Shown here: positions 44,792-53,436 of the stretch, piece by piece | Position numbering within the stretch: the first letter of the stretch is position 1 | Layout: each line of letters opens with the position of its first letter | Source: Pseudarthrobacter sp. IC2-21 | Lineage (GTDB): Bacteria > Actinomycetota > Actinomycetes > Actinomycetales > Micrococcaceae | Length of the DNA stretch: 64,000 nucleotides | Direction of reading: 5' to 3' | Assembly: GCF_034048115.1 (NCBI RefSeq) | Contig: NZ_CP139145.1 | Location: 2,542,001-2,606,000, forward strand | Notes under the pieces: model-generated | What the model was told of the DNA's origin: nothing | Seen by the model: only the letters and a program-made list of their open reading frames with translations | The model's database searches: none | Translations under genes and position numbers: made by a program

Positions 44792-46171
44792 ATGACATCG
44801 AAGTCCACAGCAGCGCGGCCGGTATCCCACCTCGGTCACTCGATGAAACCCCGGCAGCTCACCATGATGGGCCTCGGCAGCGCCATCGGCGCCGGGCTGT
44901 TCCTGGGATCCGGGGCCGGCGTCCATGCGGCCGGACCCGCCGTGCTGGTGTCCTATCTGGTGGCTGGAACCCTGATCATCCTGGTCATGTGGGCCCTGGG
45001 CGAGATGGCGGCGGCAAACCCCAGCAGCGGGGCGTTTTCCGTCTACGCCGAAAAGGCCCTGGGCAAAACGGCCGGCGCCACCGTCGGCTGGCTGTGGTGG
45101 CTCCAGCTGGTGGTGGTCATCGCCGCCGAGGCCCTCGGTGCGGCAGGGCTGCTCTTTACCGTCTGGCCTGTCATCCCGGTCTGGGCCCTGGCACTGATCT
45201 TTATGGTGGTCTTCACCGCCATCAACCTCACGGGAGTCCGGAACTTCGGCGAATTCGAGTTCTGGTTCGCCATCCTCAAAGTGCTCGCCATCGTCCTGTT
45301 CCTCGCCGTCGGGGCAGCGCTCCTGCTGGGCATCCTCCCCGACGTCGCGTCACCGGGACTGGCAAACATCACCTCCGACTTTGCCCCTGCCGGGCTGGGC
45401 GGCATCGCGACGGCGCTGTTCGTCGTGATCTTCGCCTTCGGCGGAACCGAAATCGTGGCCGTCGCGGCCGCGGAAACCGAAGATCCGGAGCACAGTGTGG
45501 GCCGGGCGGTGCGGACCGTCCTGTGGCGCATCCTCATCTTCTACATCGGCTCCGTCTTTGTTATTGCGGCCGTCCTTCCGGTCACCTCAAGCGGGCTGGC
45601 ATCCCCCTTCGCGGGCGTGCTGGACGCCGCCCGGATCCCCGGCGCGGGCACGGCAATCACCCTGGTGGCCGTCGTCGCGCTTCTCTCCGCACTGAACGCG
45701 AACCTCTACGGCGCCTCCCGCATGGTGTACTCGCTTGCGGAGCGCGGCGAGGCGCCCGGCTTCCTGGCCCGCCTCAACGGCACCAGCGTGCCGGTGATTG
45801 CGGTGGGCGTGTCGGTGGCCTTCGGCTTCTTCGCCACAGTCCTGGAGCTGCTGTTCCCGGACCGGATCCTGCCGGCCCTCTTCCAGCTTGTCGGATCCAC
45901 CTGCCTGGTGGTCTGGGGCACGGCCCTGGTCTCACAGCTGATTCTGCGGCGCCGGGCCGACCGGGACGGGACCCGGCTGCCCCTGCGCATGAAGGGCTTC
46001 CCGGGCCTGACAGTGCTTGGTCTGGTATTGCTCGCGGTGATCTTCGCCGTCGGGTTCAGCGCCGAAAGCAGCCGGATCCAACTGCTGAGCACCTTCGCCC
46101 TGGTCACCTGCCTCGCCGCCGCCTGCTGGGTGGGTGCCCGGGTTGCCGCCCGCGCCCGCCGGCCCGAGTAG
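44792..46171 (+). CDS. Amino acid permease (APC superfamily, AAT type)
   Basis: A 459-residue membrane protein with about 12 membrane segments. The N-terminal MKPRQLTMMGLGSAIGAGLFLGSG (core MMGLGSAIGAGLFLGSG) is the helix-1 motif of the amino acid transporter family of the APC superfamily. FAFGGTEIVAVAAAETEDP in helix 6 and SALNANLYGASRMVYSLAERGEAP (core NANLYGASRMVYSLAERG) in helix 8 are also diagnostic. It imports an amino acid in symport with protons; the specific substrate is unknown. ATG at 44792 has AAGAAGG nine bases upstream. It is divergent from nrtR. Confidence 0.93.
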   Translation: MTSKSTAARPVSHLGHSMKPRQLTMMGLGSAIGAGLFLGSGAGVHAAGPAVLVSYLVAGTLIILVMWALGEMAAANPSSGAFSVYAEKALGKTAGATVGWLWWLQLVVVIAAEALGAAGLLFTVWPVIPVWALALIFMVVFTAINLTGVRNFGEFEFWFAILKVLAIVLFLAVGAALLLGILPDVASPGLANITSDFAPAGLGGIATALFVVIFAFGGTEIVAVAAAETEDPEHSVGRAVRTVLWRILIFYIGSVFVIAAVLPVTSSGLASPFAGVLDAARIPGAGTAITLVAVVALLSALNANLYGASRMVYSLAERGEAPGFLARLNGTSVPVIAVGVSVAFGFFATVLELLFPDRILPALFQLVGSTCLVVWGTALVSQLILRRRADRDGTRLPLRMKGFPGLTVLGLVLLAVIFAVGFSAESSRIQLLSTFALVTCLAAACWVGARVAARARRPE

Positions 46172-46300
46172 GTTGGGCGGGCGCTGACCGCGGAAATCCG
46201 CTGTTGAAGAGCACGTTCCGCAGGCAGGTAAAGTGGTGCGAGGATGACGCACCGAAGCGCCGGGTCAGCCTGAGCGCCGTATTTGACGAGGACTGACATT

Positions 46301-47128
46301 ATGAGCGGCAGGCACACCGGCGAAATGCATTCGCACACCGTGGAGGGCACCGACCCCCAGCTTTACGTTGAGGTGCATGATCCGGACGCCGATGCCGGGC
46401 TCCGGCCCGTCCTGCTGCTCCACGGGTTTTCTTCCTCCAGCAAGCTGAACTGGGAGGACACCGGCTGGATCGCGGCCTTCCGGGACGCCGGCCGGCGCGT
46501 GATTACCGTGGATCTGCCGGGCCATGGCCGCAGCGGCGCCCCGGAGGACCTGGATTCCTACTCGCCGAGCCGGATCCGCGCGGACCTGCTGCAGATAGTG
46601 TTCGACGCCGGTGTGCGGCCCGTGCACGAAGGTGACCCCGCCAGCGGGGTTGACGTGGTGGGCTATTCGCTGGGCTCGCGGCTGGCCTGGGAATTTGGCG
46701 CCACGCAGCCGGAACTGGTTCATCGGATGGTCCTGGGCGGACCGAACATCGCCGATCCCCTGGCCTCGTTCGACCTGATTGCGGCGCAGCGCTACCTGGC
46801 CGACGGCACGCCCATCGCGGACGAATCCACAGCCGGGCTGCTGAAGATGGCCATGCTCCTGCCCAGCAACAACATTTTCGCGTTACTTTCCCTGGTGGAG
46901 GCCATCAAGGCTGAACCCTTCGACCCGGCCGAAGCCGTGCCCCACATGCCCATGCTCCTGGTGGCCGGCGACAAGGACGAGCGGGCCGCCACCATGGCCC
47001 AGCTTGCCGAACTCGGCCTCCGGGCGGGCGCCATGACCGAACAGCTGGTGCTGCCCGGCCGGAACCACACCAACGCCATTACCAGCCGGGTCTTCAAACA
47101 GGGAGCCATCTCCTTCCTGGGGGTCTGA
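46301..47128 (+). CDS. Alpha/beta-fold hydrolase
   Basis: A 275-residue alpha/beta hydrolase. The oxyanion-hole motif is LLLHGFSSSSKLNW, the conserved strand-helix is VITVDLPGHGRSGAPED, the nucleophile serine is in VVGYSLGSRLA, the acid is probably in LVAGDKDERA, and the histidine is in LPGRNHTNAI. The substrate is unknown. ATG at 46301 has GAGGAC upstream; an in-frame TTG at 46283 is less likely. The last codons and stop lie inside an 18-base tandem duplication. It lies 129 bases after the APC permease gene. Confidence 0.88.
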   Translation: MSGRHTGEMHSHTVEGTDPQLYVEVHDPDADAGLRPVLLLHGFSSSSKLNWEDTGWIAAFRDAGRRVITVDLPGHGRSGAPEDLDSYSPSRIRADLLQIVFDAGVRPVHEGDPASGVDVVGYSLGSRLAWEFGATQPELVHRMVLGGPNIADPLASFDLIAAQRYLADGTPIADESTAGLLKMAMLLPSNNIFALLSLVEAIKAEPFDPAEAVPHMPMLLVAGDKDERAATMAQLAELGLRAGAMTEQLVLPGRNHTNAITSRVFKQGAISFLGV

Positions 47129-47149
47129 ACGTTCCTGGGGGTCTGAACG
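47114..47149 (+). repeat. 18-base tandem duplication across the hydrolase stop codon
   Basis: Two identical copies of TTCCTGGGGGTCTGAACG (47114-47131 and 47132-47149), then a partial third (TTCTTGGGG). The first copy encodes the final FLGV and the stop. The second is untranslated. It marks a recent slippage event. Confidence 0.85.
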
Positions 47150-47218
47150 TTCTTGGGGTATGACCGCCTGACGGGTGTTACTTAGCTCCCGCATAGGTTG
47201 CCCTGTTTGGATCGGCAC

Positions 47219-48097
47219 ATGCACGATCCACACAAGCTGCGCCCCCGCGGCGCCCCGGCTGCCAGGCGCCGCTCCCTGCTCCTGGCCGTCGCCGCGTTCC
47301 TCGCCGTTGCCCTGATCGCCGGCGTCTACACCCTGGCACATGCGGTGCCGTCGCCGGGCCGGGCAATGCGGGCTTCGGTCGGAGCTGATGCCGGGGCAGG
47401 TGCCGGCGTCATTGACGCCAGCCTCGGCAGCGCCATCGAAACCATCATCGCCGCTAACAGGCAGTACCAGGTTGGGGTGGCGCTGATGGATACCGCTGGC
47501 GGCCAGCTGCATCAGTACGGCGTGGAGGAACCGTTCGAGGCAGCGAGTACGGCCAAGGTCCTGACCGCTGCGGCGTACTACCGTCTGGTCGAGGATGGCT
47601 CGGCCTCGCCTGACGATGAACTGGGCGCCTACACCTCGGGATTCCAGCTCCGGTCCATGATCCAGGACAGCAATAATGATTCCTGGAGCCTGCTCATGCA
47701 GGCCGTGGGGCTGGCCGGGCTTTCAGCCTATGCGGCCTCCCTCGATATCGCGTACGACCCTGAAGTAAACACGCTCTCCACCGCGGACATGGCCCACCTT
47801 CTGGCGGAACTCTCCGAAGGCCGGCTCCTCAACGCCGAACACATGGAACAGCTGTTGTCCTACATGCAGGACACCAACGATGAGGACCTCATTCCGGCAG
47901 CCGTCCCGTCCGGTGTGACCGTGTTCCATAAGTACGGGCTCCTCGACGGCGAACTTCACGATGCCGCCATCCTCTCAACATCCGCAGCGAGCTTCGTGCT
48001 GGTGATTTACACCAAAGGCGGGGGCTTGGATGACGTTCCCCAACGGACGGCACTGATCCACGACATCACCACGGCCGTGACCGCCGCCCTCTTCTGA
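47219..48097 (+). CDS. Class A beta-lactamase-like serine hydrolase (exported)
   Basis: A 292-residue protein. A basic N-terminus and one membrane segment (about residues 19-42, LLLAVAAFLAVALIAGVYTLA) make it a signal-anchored or secreted protein. The serine-transpeptidase-type domain contains SxxK as EAASTAKVLTAA, SxN as IQDSNNDSWS, and a KTG-like HKYG near residue 245. This is the class A beta-lactamase layout, but the KTG box is altered and the omega-loop glutamate is not obvious, so true beta-lactam hydrolysis is uncertain; an envelope peptidase is also possible. ATG at 47219; a TTG upstream has no good ribosome site. Confidence 0.82.
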   Translation: MHDPHKLRPRGAPAARRRSLLLAVAAFLAVALIAGVYTLAHAVPSPGRAMRASVGADAGAGAGVIDASLGSAIETIIAANRQYQVGVALMDTAGGQLHQYGVEEPFEAASTAKVLTAAAYYRLVEDGSASPDDELGAYTSGFQLRSMIQDSNNDSWSLLMQAVGLAGLSAYAASLDIAYDPEVNTLSTADMAHLLAELSEGRLLNAEHMEQLLSYMQDTNDEDLIPAAVPSGVTVFHKYGLLDGELHDAAILSTSAASFVLVIYTKGGGLDDVPQRTALIHDITTAVTAALF

Positions 48098-48183
48098 GTC
48101 CGGACCAACGCGGGACAGCCGTTCCCGCCGCGGCCGCAGAAGGTACGCTGGAAGCGGGGGCTAAAACAGCCGAAGAGGGGCCA

Positions 48184-48831
48184 ATGAACACGCGTTTTGA
48201 AGACCGCACCGATGCCGGTGAGCGGCTGGCGTCGGTGCTGACGCAATTCCGCGAACGCCCCGATGCCATAGTGCTGGGACTCGCCCGTGGCGGCATTCCG
48301 GTGGCGGCCGCAGCCGCCAAGGCCCTGTATCTTCCCCTGGGTGCCGTCCTGGTCAGGAAGCTCGGGATTCCGGGCCACGATGAAACTGCGTTCGGTGCCC
48401 TGGCGTGGTCCGGGGGGCGCATCGTGCGGCTGCTCAACCGTCACCTGATTGACCAGGTCCTTGAGCACGGCGTCCGCCAGGAGTGGCTGGATGAGGTGGA
48501 GGCCCGTGAGCGTGCCGAGCTCCTCCGCCGGGCGGAAACATATCCGGCGATCAGCCACGATCTCACCGGCAAGACAGTCCTCCTGGTCGACGACGGGCTG
48601 GCCACCGGGGCCACGATGCGCGCGGCCGTGGAAGCGGTCCGGTCCTCCGGCGCAGGAACTGTAGTGGCCGCAGCCCCCGTCGGATCAGTGGAGGCCTACA
48701 CCGCCGTGTCCCAGGTTTGCGATGCGGTTTTTTGCCTGCACCTGCCGGGTAAATTCCGCGCCGTGGGAAGCTTCTACCGGCATTTTGAGCAATTGACCGA
48801 TGAGGATGCCATCAGTTTCCTGCGTACCTAG
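48184..48831 (+). CDS. Phosphoribosyltransferase-fold protein
   Basis: A 215-residue type I phosphoribosyltransferase. The PRPP-binding motif is VLLVDDGLATGATM. An N-terminal LGLARGGIPVAAAAAKAL and VRKLGIPGHDETAFGALAWSGG (core KLGIPGHDETAFGA) mark the subfamily often found with stress-related or dienelactone hydrolase genes, whose true substrate is unknown. ATG at 48184 follows GAGGGG. The stop is shared with the convergent MFS gene through a CTAG sequence at 48828-48831. Confidence 0.9.
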   Translation: MNTRFEDRTDAGERLASVLTQFRERPDAIVLGLARGGIPVAAAAAKALYLPLGAVLVRKLGIPGHDETAFGALAWSGGRIVRLLNRHLIDQVLEHGVRQEWLDEVEARERAELLRRAETYPAISHDLTGKTVLLVDDGLATGATMRAAVEAVRSSGAGTVVAAAPVGSVEAYTAVSQVCDAVFCLHLPGKFRAVGSFYRHFEQLTDEDAISFLRT

Positions 48832-50213
48832 TCCCGCGCCTCTCGGGGCCGATGGCTCCGCAGCAGGGCGGCAGTTGCCACGCCGAGCACCAAAAGGCAG
48901 GCCGCGGCAACAACCGGCACCACAAATGCAGCGGTATAGCCCTGCGTCTGGGCGAGCTGTCCGGCGAGGAACGCTCCCAGCGCCGTGCCCGCCACGATCC
49001 CGCTGGCCAGCGCGGTCATTACCGTTCCGAGTCGCTCAGCCGGGCCAACCATGCCGCCGATGGTGAACACGGAAACCATGACGGGCCCCACCGGCAGGCC
49101 AAGGACCAGCAGCACCGCCACCATGCCGCCCAGCGAGTCCGGCACCACCAGCAACAGCGCGAGGCCCGCCATCAGTGCTGCGCTGACCACCCAGCGGGCT
49201 ACGGGTTTGAAGCTCCGGGGCCAGTAGGCAACCGACAGGGCAGCAGCGGCCGAGCTCAACCCCATGACGGCATAGAGCAGCCCGGCAAGCTCGGACGTGG
49301 CGAAACTGGCGGAAAAAGAACTGAGGGCCGTCTGGGTGGACCCGAAAAAGGTGCCCATGGCCACCATGGCCAGGACGGGCAGGGCCACGGCAGCCGGAAT
49401 CCTCGCTGCGCGGGCGCCGCCGCCCCGTTTCAACGGCACCGCCTTCTGGGTGGGGTGCACGGCAAACGCGGGAACCAGGGTAAGGGTCATCACCACGGCC
49501 AGGGCGAGGGGCAGCCATGGGGCAACCAGGCTGGCGAGGATGCCCACCAGCGCCGGGCCGAGGACAAACGTCAGCTCATCGGCCGTGCCCTCGTAGGACA
49601 ACGCAGTGTCCAGGTCGCGGCCATTGTCTTTGCCGTTGTTGCGGGAGGTTAGCGCAATCCAGCGGACGCGGGCCAGCGGGCCGACCTGCGGACACGTTGC
49701 CCCCGCGAGGAAGGCCGCCACAACCTGCGCGGCGGGAAGGGCCCCTTCGGCCGCCAGCCAGGCCGCACCGAGCAGGCCCAGGACGGCCAAGGCGTTGAGC
49801 ACTGCGGCCACCAGGAGGACCGGCCGCTGCCCGTGACGGTCTGCCAGGGCACCGAAAGCCGGAGCGCCCAGGGCAGCGCCGATCCCCACGGCACCGGCTG
49901 CCAGGCCACCGGCAGCATAGGAGCCGCTGGCGGAGGTGACCAGGGTGAGCGTGCCCACTGTGAGCATGGCGAGAGGCAGCCGGGCAAACAGGCCGAGCGG
50001 GATGAAACTGCGGCCGGCGAGGTGCGGCAGCCTGGCGAAGCGGCCGGCGGGCGGTGCGGCCAAACCGGCGGCGGGAGCCAGGGCAGCAGGGGCGGCCGGA
50101 ACGGTAGGGGCCGGATTAGTGGCGCTACCGCAGGCCGCCGGAGAACTCGATGCAGTTGGCGACGCGGGTGCTTCCGCTGAAGCTGACAGGGAAGACAGAG
50201 GTGTTGGGTTCAA
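48828..50213 (-). CDS. MFS transporter (start uncertain)
   Basis: A membrane protein of up to 461 residues with about 12 membrane segments and the MFS loop motif GALADRHGQRPVLL between segments 2 and 3. It is probably a drug or small-molecule exporter of the DHA1 type; the substrate is unknown. The first TTG at 50213 opens a Ser/Ala/Pro-rich N-terminus whose third codon positions lack GC bias until about 50065, so translation may really start downstream (for example TTG at 50063). The stretch 50125-50241 is better explained by a small frame in another phase. Its stop shares CTAG with the convergent phosphoribosyltransferase gene. Confidence 0.82.
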   Translation of the reverse strand: MNPTPLSSLSASAEAPASPTASSSPAACGSATNPAPTVPAAPAALAPAAGLAAPPAGRFARLPHLAGRSFIPLGLFARLPLAMLTVGTLTLVTSASGSYAAGGLAAGAVGIGAALGAPAFGALADRHGQRPVLLVAAVLNALAVLGLLGAAWLAAEGALPAAQVVAAFLAGATCPQVGPLARVRWIALTSRNNGKDNGRDLDTALSYEGTADELTFVLGPALVGILASLVAPWLPLALAVVMTLTLVPAFAVHPTQKAVPLKRGGGARAARIPAAVALPVLAMVAMGTFFGSTQTALSSFSASFATSELAGLLYAVMGLSSAAAALSVAYWPRSFKPVARWVVSAALMAGLALLLVVPDSLGGMVAVLLVLGLPVGPVMVSVFTIGGMVGPAERLGTVMTALASGIVAGTALGAFLAGQLAQTQGYTAAFVVPVVAAACLLVLGVATAALLRSHRPREARD

Positions 50214-50241
50214 GATTCCGGGCTCGTTCAGTCATGCGCAT
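50125..50241 (-). CDS. Candidate small ORF or leader peptide upstream of the MFS gene (38 aa)
   Basis: ATG at 50241 has a strong ribosome site (GGAGGAGGGACG before ATG) and opens a 38-codon frame beginning MRMTERARNLEPN and ending EFSGGLR, stop TAG. Its third positions are GC-rich, unlike the overlapping MFS frame. It might be a leader peptide that controls the MFS gene, or the original start of a gene that suffered a frameshift. No homologue is known to me. Confidence 0.5.
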   Translation of the reverse strand: MRMTERARNLEPNTSVFPVSFSGSTRVANCIEFSGGLR

Positions 50242-50292
50242 CGTCCCTCCTCCCGATGCACGCAACCCGGTAACCATCCGATTATATCCGGA

Positions 50293-53200
50293 TCACACCA
50301 GCACTTCGGCGGCATCGGAGATCCGGAGCGTGGAGCCGTTCCTTCCCTTCAGGACCTGGAGCTGCGTCCCGATGCGCTGCTTCATCTCCCCCACATGGCT
50401 GACGAGGCCCACCACGCGTCCGCCGTCGCGAAGGCCTTCCAGCGCATCCATGACCTGTTCCAGCGACTGCTCATCCAGGCTTCCGAAGCCTTCATCGACA
50501 AAGAGCGTGTCGATCTGAATGCCGCCGGATTCCTGCTGGACGACATCCGCCAGACCCAGGGCGAGGGAAAGTGAGGCCATGAAGGATTCACCGCCGGAGA
50601 GTGTGGCAGTGTCGCGGCGGTGCCCGGTCCACTGGTCAACCACTTCCAGACCCAGCCCCGACTTTGCGCCGCGGGCGGCCCTGGCATCGGAATGCTGGAG
50701 CAGGTAACGGCCGTCGCTCATGGCCACGAGGCGTTCCGAGGCCGCCAGCGCCACCTGTTCCAGCCTTGCCGCAAGGACGTAACTGTTGAGGCTCATACGG
50801 TAGGTGTTCTCGCCTCGGCCGGCGGCGGTCTCGGCGAGCGCCGTAAGCAGCCGGGCCTGTTCCCTCGGCTCCCGTGCCGAGTCTGCGAGCTGCCGGTACT
50901 CGCTGCCGATCGTGGCCAGCGACTCGACGCAGCGTGCTGCCATCGCGGCGGCAAGGTCGGCGTCGCGGGCTGCCTGGCTGGCCTGGGCAGCCGCGGCCTT
51001 GAACCCGGCCAGCAGTTCATCGTTGACTGCCGGGCCGGCAGCCGCTTCCTGCACGGCCAGCACCAGCTCCTCGGACGCGAACAGTTCGGCAATCCGTGCC
51101 TGTTCGTCGTAGCCCGCCCGGACCTCGGCCTGCAACGCCGCTGCCTCAGCGGCTGCCAGCAATTGCGCCCTGGCTTCTTCGGCTGTGCCGAAACCGGCAT
51201 CGGGCAATGCCCGTTCCAGTTCGAGGTGAGCTTCCTCGGCGCGGGCTTTTGCCTTCTCCAGCTGGTTCCGCGCCTCCTCGGCTTTCTCAAGCGTGGCTGC
51301 CGCCTCCTGCAGTGACCGCAGCCGGCGCGCCAGGCTGGGATGGCTGCCCCGGAGGCCGGAGAGGGCCTGGTCCAGGGACGCCAGATTCTCCGCCACCTCC
51401 ACCGCCGCAGTGGTCGCCTGGGCAAGTTCGGCCGCAGCGGCGTGCCTGGCGTCCTCCGCCGCGGCAATGCGGGCGTCCACCGCCTCCATCCGCTGCCGGA
51501 GCTCTGTCACTTGATTCACGGCATGCCGGGACTGGTCAGCGGCCTGCCGGGCCGCCGCCACAGCCGCAGCGGCCTCGCTCTCGGGGGTGTCCCCGCCCTG
51601 GCCGGCCAGCACGGCCACCAGCTGGTTTGCGTCGCCCAGCGCCGTCCGGTCCGCTGCCAGCTTAGCCTCAGCCTCCTCGTTCGTGTGCTGCGCGGCCTCT
51701 TCAGCCTGGCTGAGCCCCAGTGCCGAGGCTGCTGCTTTTGCGGGTGCCGGATGCTCCTCGCTGCCGCAGACAGGGCAGGGCTGACCTTCCGCCAGCTGGG
51801 CCGCGAGTTCGGCGGCAGCGTTCGCAAGCCTTTCCTCACGGAGGTCCAGCCAGCGGGCCTTCGTTTCCAGTTGGAACTCCCGGGATGCCGAGTGGCGCTG
51901 AGCGGCAAGAGCCTGCGCCTTGACGGCCGCTTGATGCCTCCCGACGATGTCCAGCAGCTCTTCGGCAGCCGCTGCTTCCTTCGCGTGCAGCACTGCGGCG
52001 GAGGCCAAAACTTCCAAGGGCTGCAGTCCGGCCGCCAGCTCGGACTGCTCTGCGCGCAGGTTTCCAAGGAGCTCGCCCAGCTCAGCGTCGGTACGGCTGA
52101 GCTGCTGCTGCTGCGTGTCCAGGGACGTTCGCCTGGCGGCCAGCGAATGGAGGCGTTCCTCGTCGGGCAAACGCGCCTCAACCACTGCCAACAGTGACCG
52201 GATCCGGTTGAGCTCGCCCGCCACGTCGAGGGCCGCAGCGCCGTCCGCAACACCGTCCGCATCCATGGCACTGAGGTCGAGCTGACCCAGTTCAGGGTCC
52301 TCGTCCGCGGCCAGCCGCAGGAGCGTGATGGCAGCTTCCAGAGCCCCCGCGGCATGCCGGACCTGGGTTTCACGGGACCTGACAGCCTGCAGCTGCCCGG
52401 TGAGCACCTCGGCACCGCGATGCCGCTCGAGCCTCGCGGCCTTCATTTCGAGGCCGGGCAGCTCCCCCTCGACAGCGGCCTTCCTTTCCCTGGCTGCGGC
52501 GAGCCGGCGCTGGCGATCGTGCCGGGCTGTCTCCGTTTCGAGCCGGGCTGCCGCGAGTTCACTTGCTGCTGCCGCTGCCTCGGCGGCTGCAGTTAGCCCT
52601 GCGGCGCGACGGGCAACCGCCGCTTGGAGCCAGCCGATCCGGGCGCCGGGCTCCTCCGGAGCGGTCTCCTCCGGAGCGGGCTCTTCCGGAGCGGTCTCTC
52701 CGCCCCGCGGCTCCGGGGCTACGTGGGCGGCCGCCGCAGTTTCGGTGACCGAACCACCGGCCAGTGACGAAGCTTCGCTCTCCGCCCGGGATGCGAGCAA
52801 CTCAAGGTCCCCGTTGAGCTTCGCGACATCGTTCCGCGCGGCCAGCGCCCGGGCACTCAGTTCCTGCTCCAGCGCTTCGAACCGCTGGGTCCCAAAAAGC
52901 TTTTGCAGCAGTTCAAGGCGATCACTCGCCTTGGACCTGAGGAAGGCGGCGAAGTCGCCTTGGGGCAGCATGACCACCCTGGTGAACTGCTCCCGGTCCA
53001 TGCCCAACAGTGCCGTGATCTCGGCACCGGCTTCGTCATTACGCCCGGACCTGTCCGTCCACGCCCCGCCGATCCGTTCCCGCAACAATGTTTTGGCCTG
53101 CTGGGTAGTGAAGCCGTTCTTGCCGCGGGTGCTCGGTTTGTCCCATGCAGGTGACCTGGTCACTTCAAAAAGCCGCCCCTGCGCGGAAAACTCGCACGTG

Positions 53201-53436
53201 ACCGCGGGCTCCAGTGAAGGCTCGGCATGGTCACTGCGGAGCCTTTTAGCGTCCTGGCGGGCGCCCGGAACTGATCCGTACAGCGCAAAGCAGACCGCGT
53301 CCAGGACGCTGGTCTTGCCGGCCCCGGTGGGTCCGTTGAGCAGGAACAGGCCGTGGGCGCTGAGCCTGTCAAAATCGATTTCCTCGGTGCCGGCAAACGG
53401 GCCGAACGCGGCGATGGAAAGGCGGTGAATCCTCAC
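50293..53436 (-). CDS. sbcC: Exonuclease subunit SbcC (SMC-like ATPase)
   Basis: A 1,047-residue SMC/Rad50-type ATPase that acts with SbcD on hairpins and double-strand ends. Walker A is GPTGAGKTS at residues 35-43. Long Ala/Glu/Arg/Leu coiled coils surround the zinc hook CPVC at residues 554-557. The C-terminal head contains the signature LSGGESFMASLSLALGLAD (near 940) and Walker B LFVDEGFGSLD. Its ATG overlaps the sbcD stop (ATGA). The coiled coils are very rich in Ala, as usual at this GC content. Confidence 0.95.
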   Translation of the reverse strand: MRIHRLSIAAFGPFAGTEEIDFDRLSAHGLFLLNGPTGAGKTSVLDAVCFALYGSVPGARQDAKRLRSDHAEPSLEPAVTCEFSAQGRLFEVTRSPAWDKPSTRGKNGFTTQQAKTLLRERIGGAWTDRSGRNDEAGAEITALLGMDREQFTRVVMLPQGDFAAFLRSKASDRLELLQKLFGTQRFEALEQELSARALAARNDVAKLNGDLELLASRAESEASSLAGGSVTETAAAAHVAPEPRGGETAPEEPAPEETAPEEPGARIGWLQAAVARRAAGLTAAAEAAAAASELAAARLETETARHDRQRRLAAARERKAAVEGELPGLEMKAARLERHRGAEVLTGQLQAVRSRETQVRHAAGALEAAITLLRLAADEDPELGQLDLSAMDADGVADGAAALDVAGELNRIRSLLAVVEARLPDEERLHSLAARRTSLDTQQQQLSRTDAELGELLGNLRAEQSELAAGLQPLEVLASAAVLHAKEAAAAEELLDIVGRHQAAVKAQALAAQRHSASREFQLETKARWLDLREERLANAAAELAAQLAEGQPCPVCGSEEHPAPAKAAASALGLSQAEEAAQHTNEEAEAKLAADRTALGDANQLVAVLAGQGGDTPESEAAAAVAAARQAADQSRHAVNQVTELRQRMEAVDARIAAAEDARHAAAAELAQATTAAVEVAENLASLDQALSGLRGSHPSLARRLRSLQEAAATLEKAEEARNQLEKAKARAEEAHLELERALPDAGFGTAEEARAQLLAAAEAAALQAEVRAGYDEQARIAELFASEELVLAVQEAAAGPAVNDELLAGFKAAAAQASQAARDADLAAAMAARCVESLATIGSEYRQLADSAREPREQARLLTALAETAAGRGENTYRMSLNSYVLAARLEQVALAASERLVAMSDGRYLLQHSDARAARGAKSGLGLEVVDQWTGHRRDTATLSGGESFMASLSLALGLADVVQQESGGIQIDTLFVDEGFGSLDEQSLEQVMDALEGLRDGGRVVGLVSHVGEMKQRIGTQLQVLKGRNGSTLRISDAAEVLV

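Noticed and set aside
44707..46296. A 529-codon open frame overlapping the APC permease in another phase
   Set aside because: The Arg/Gly/Pro-rich product has no membrane segments, while the permease frame at 44792-46171 has about 12 segments and family motifs.
49833..50574. Plus-strand frames opposite the MFS gene and the 3' end of sbcC
   Set aside because: Their translations are Arg/Gly-rich shadows without domains.
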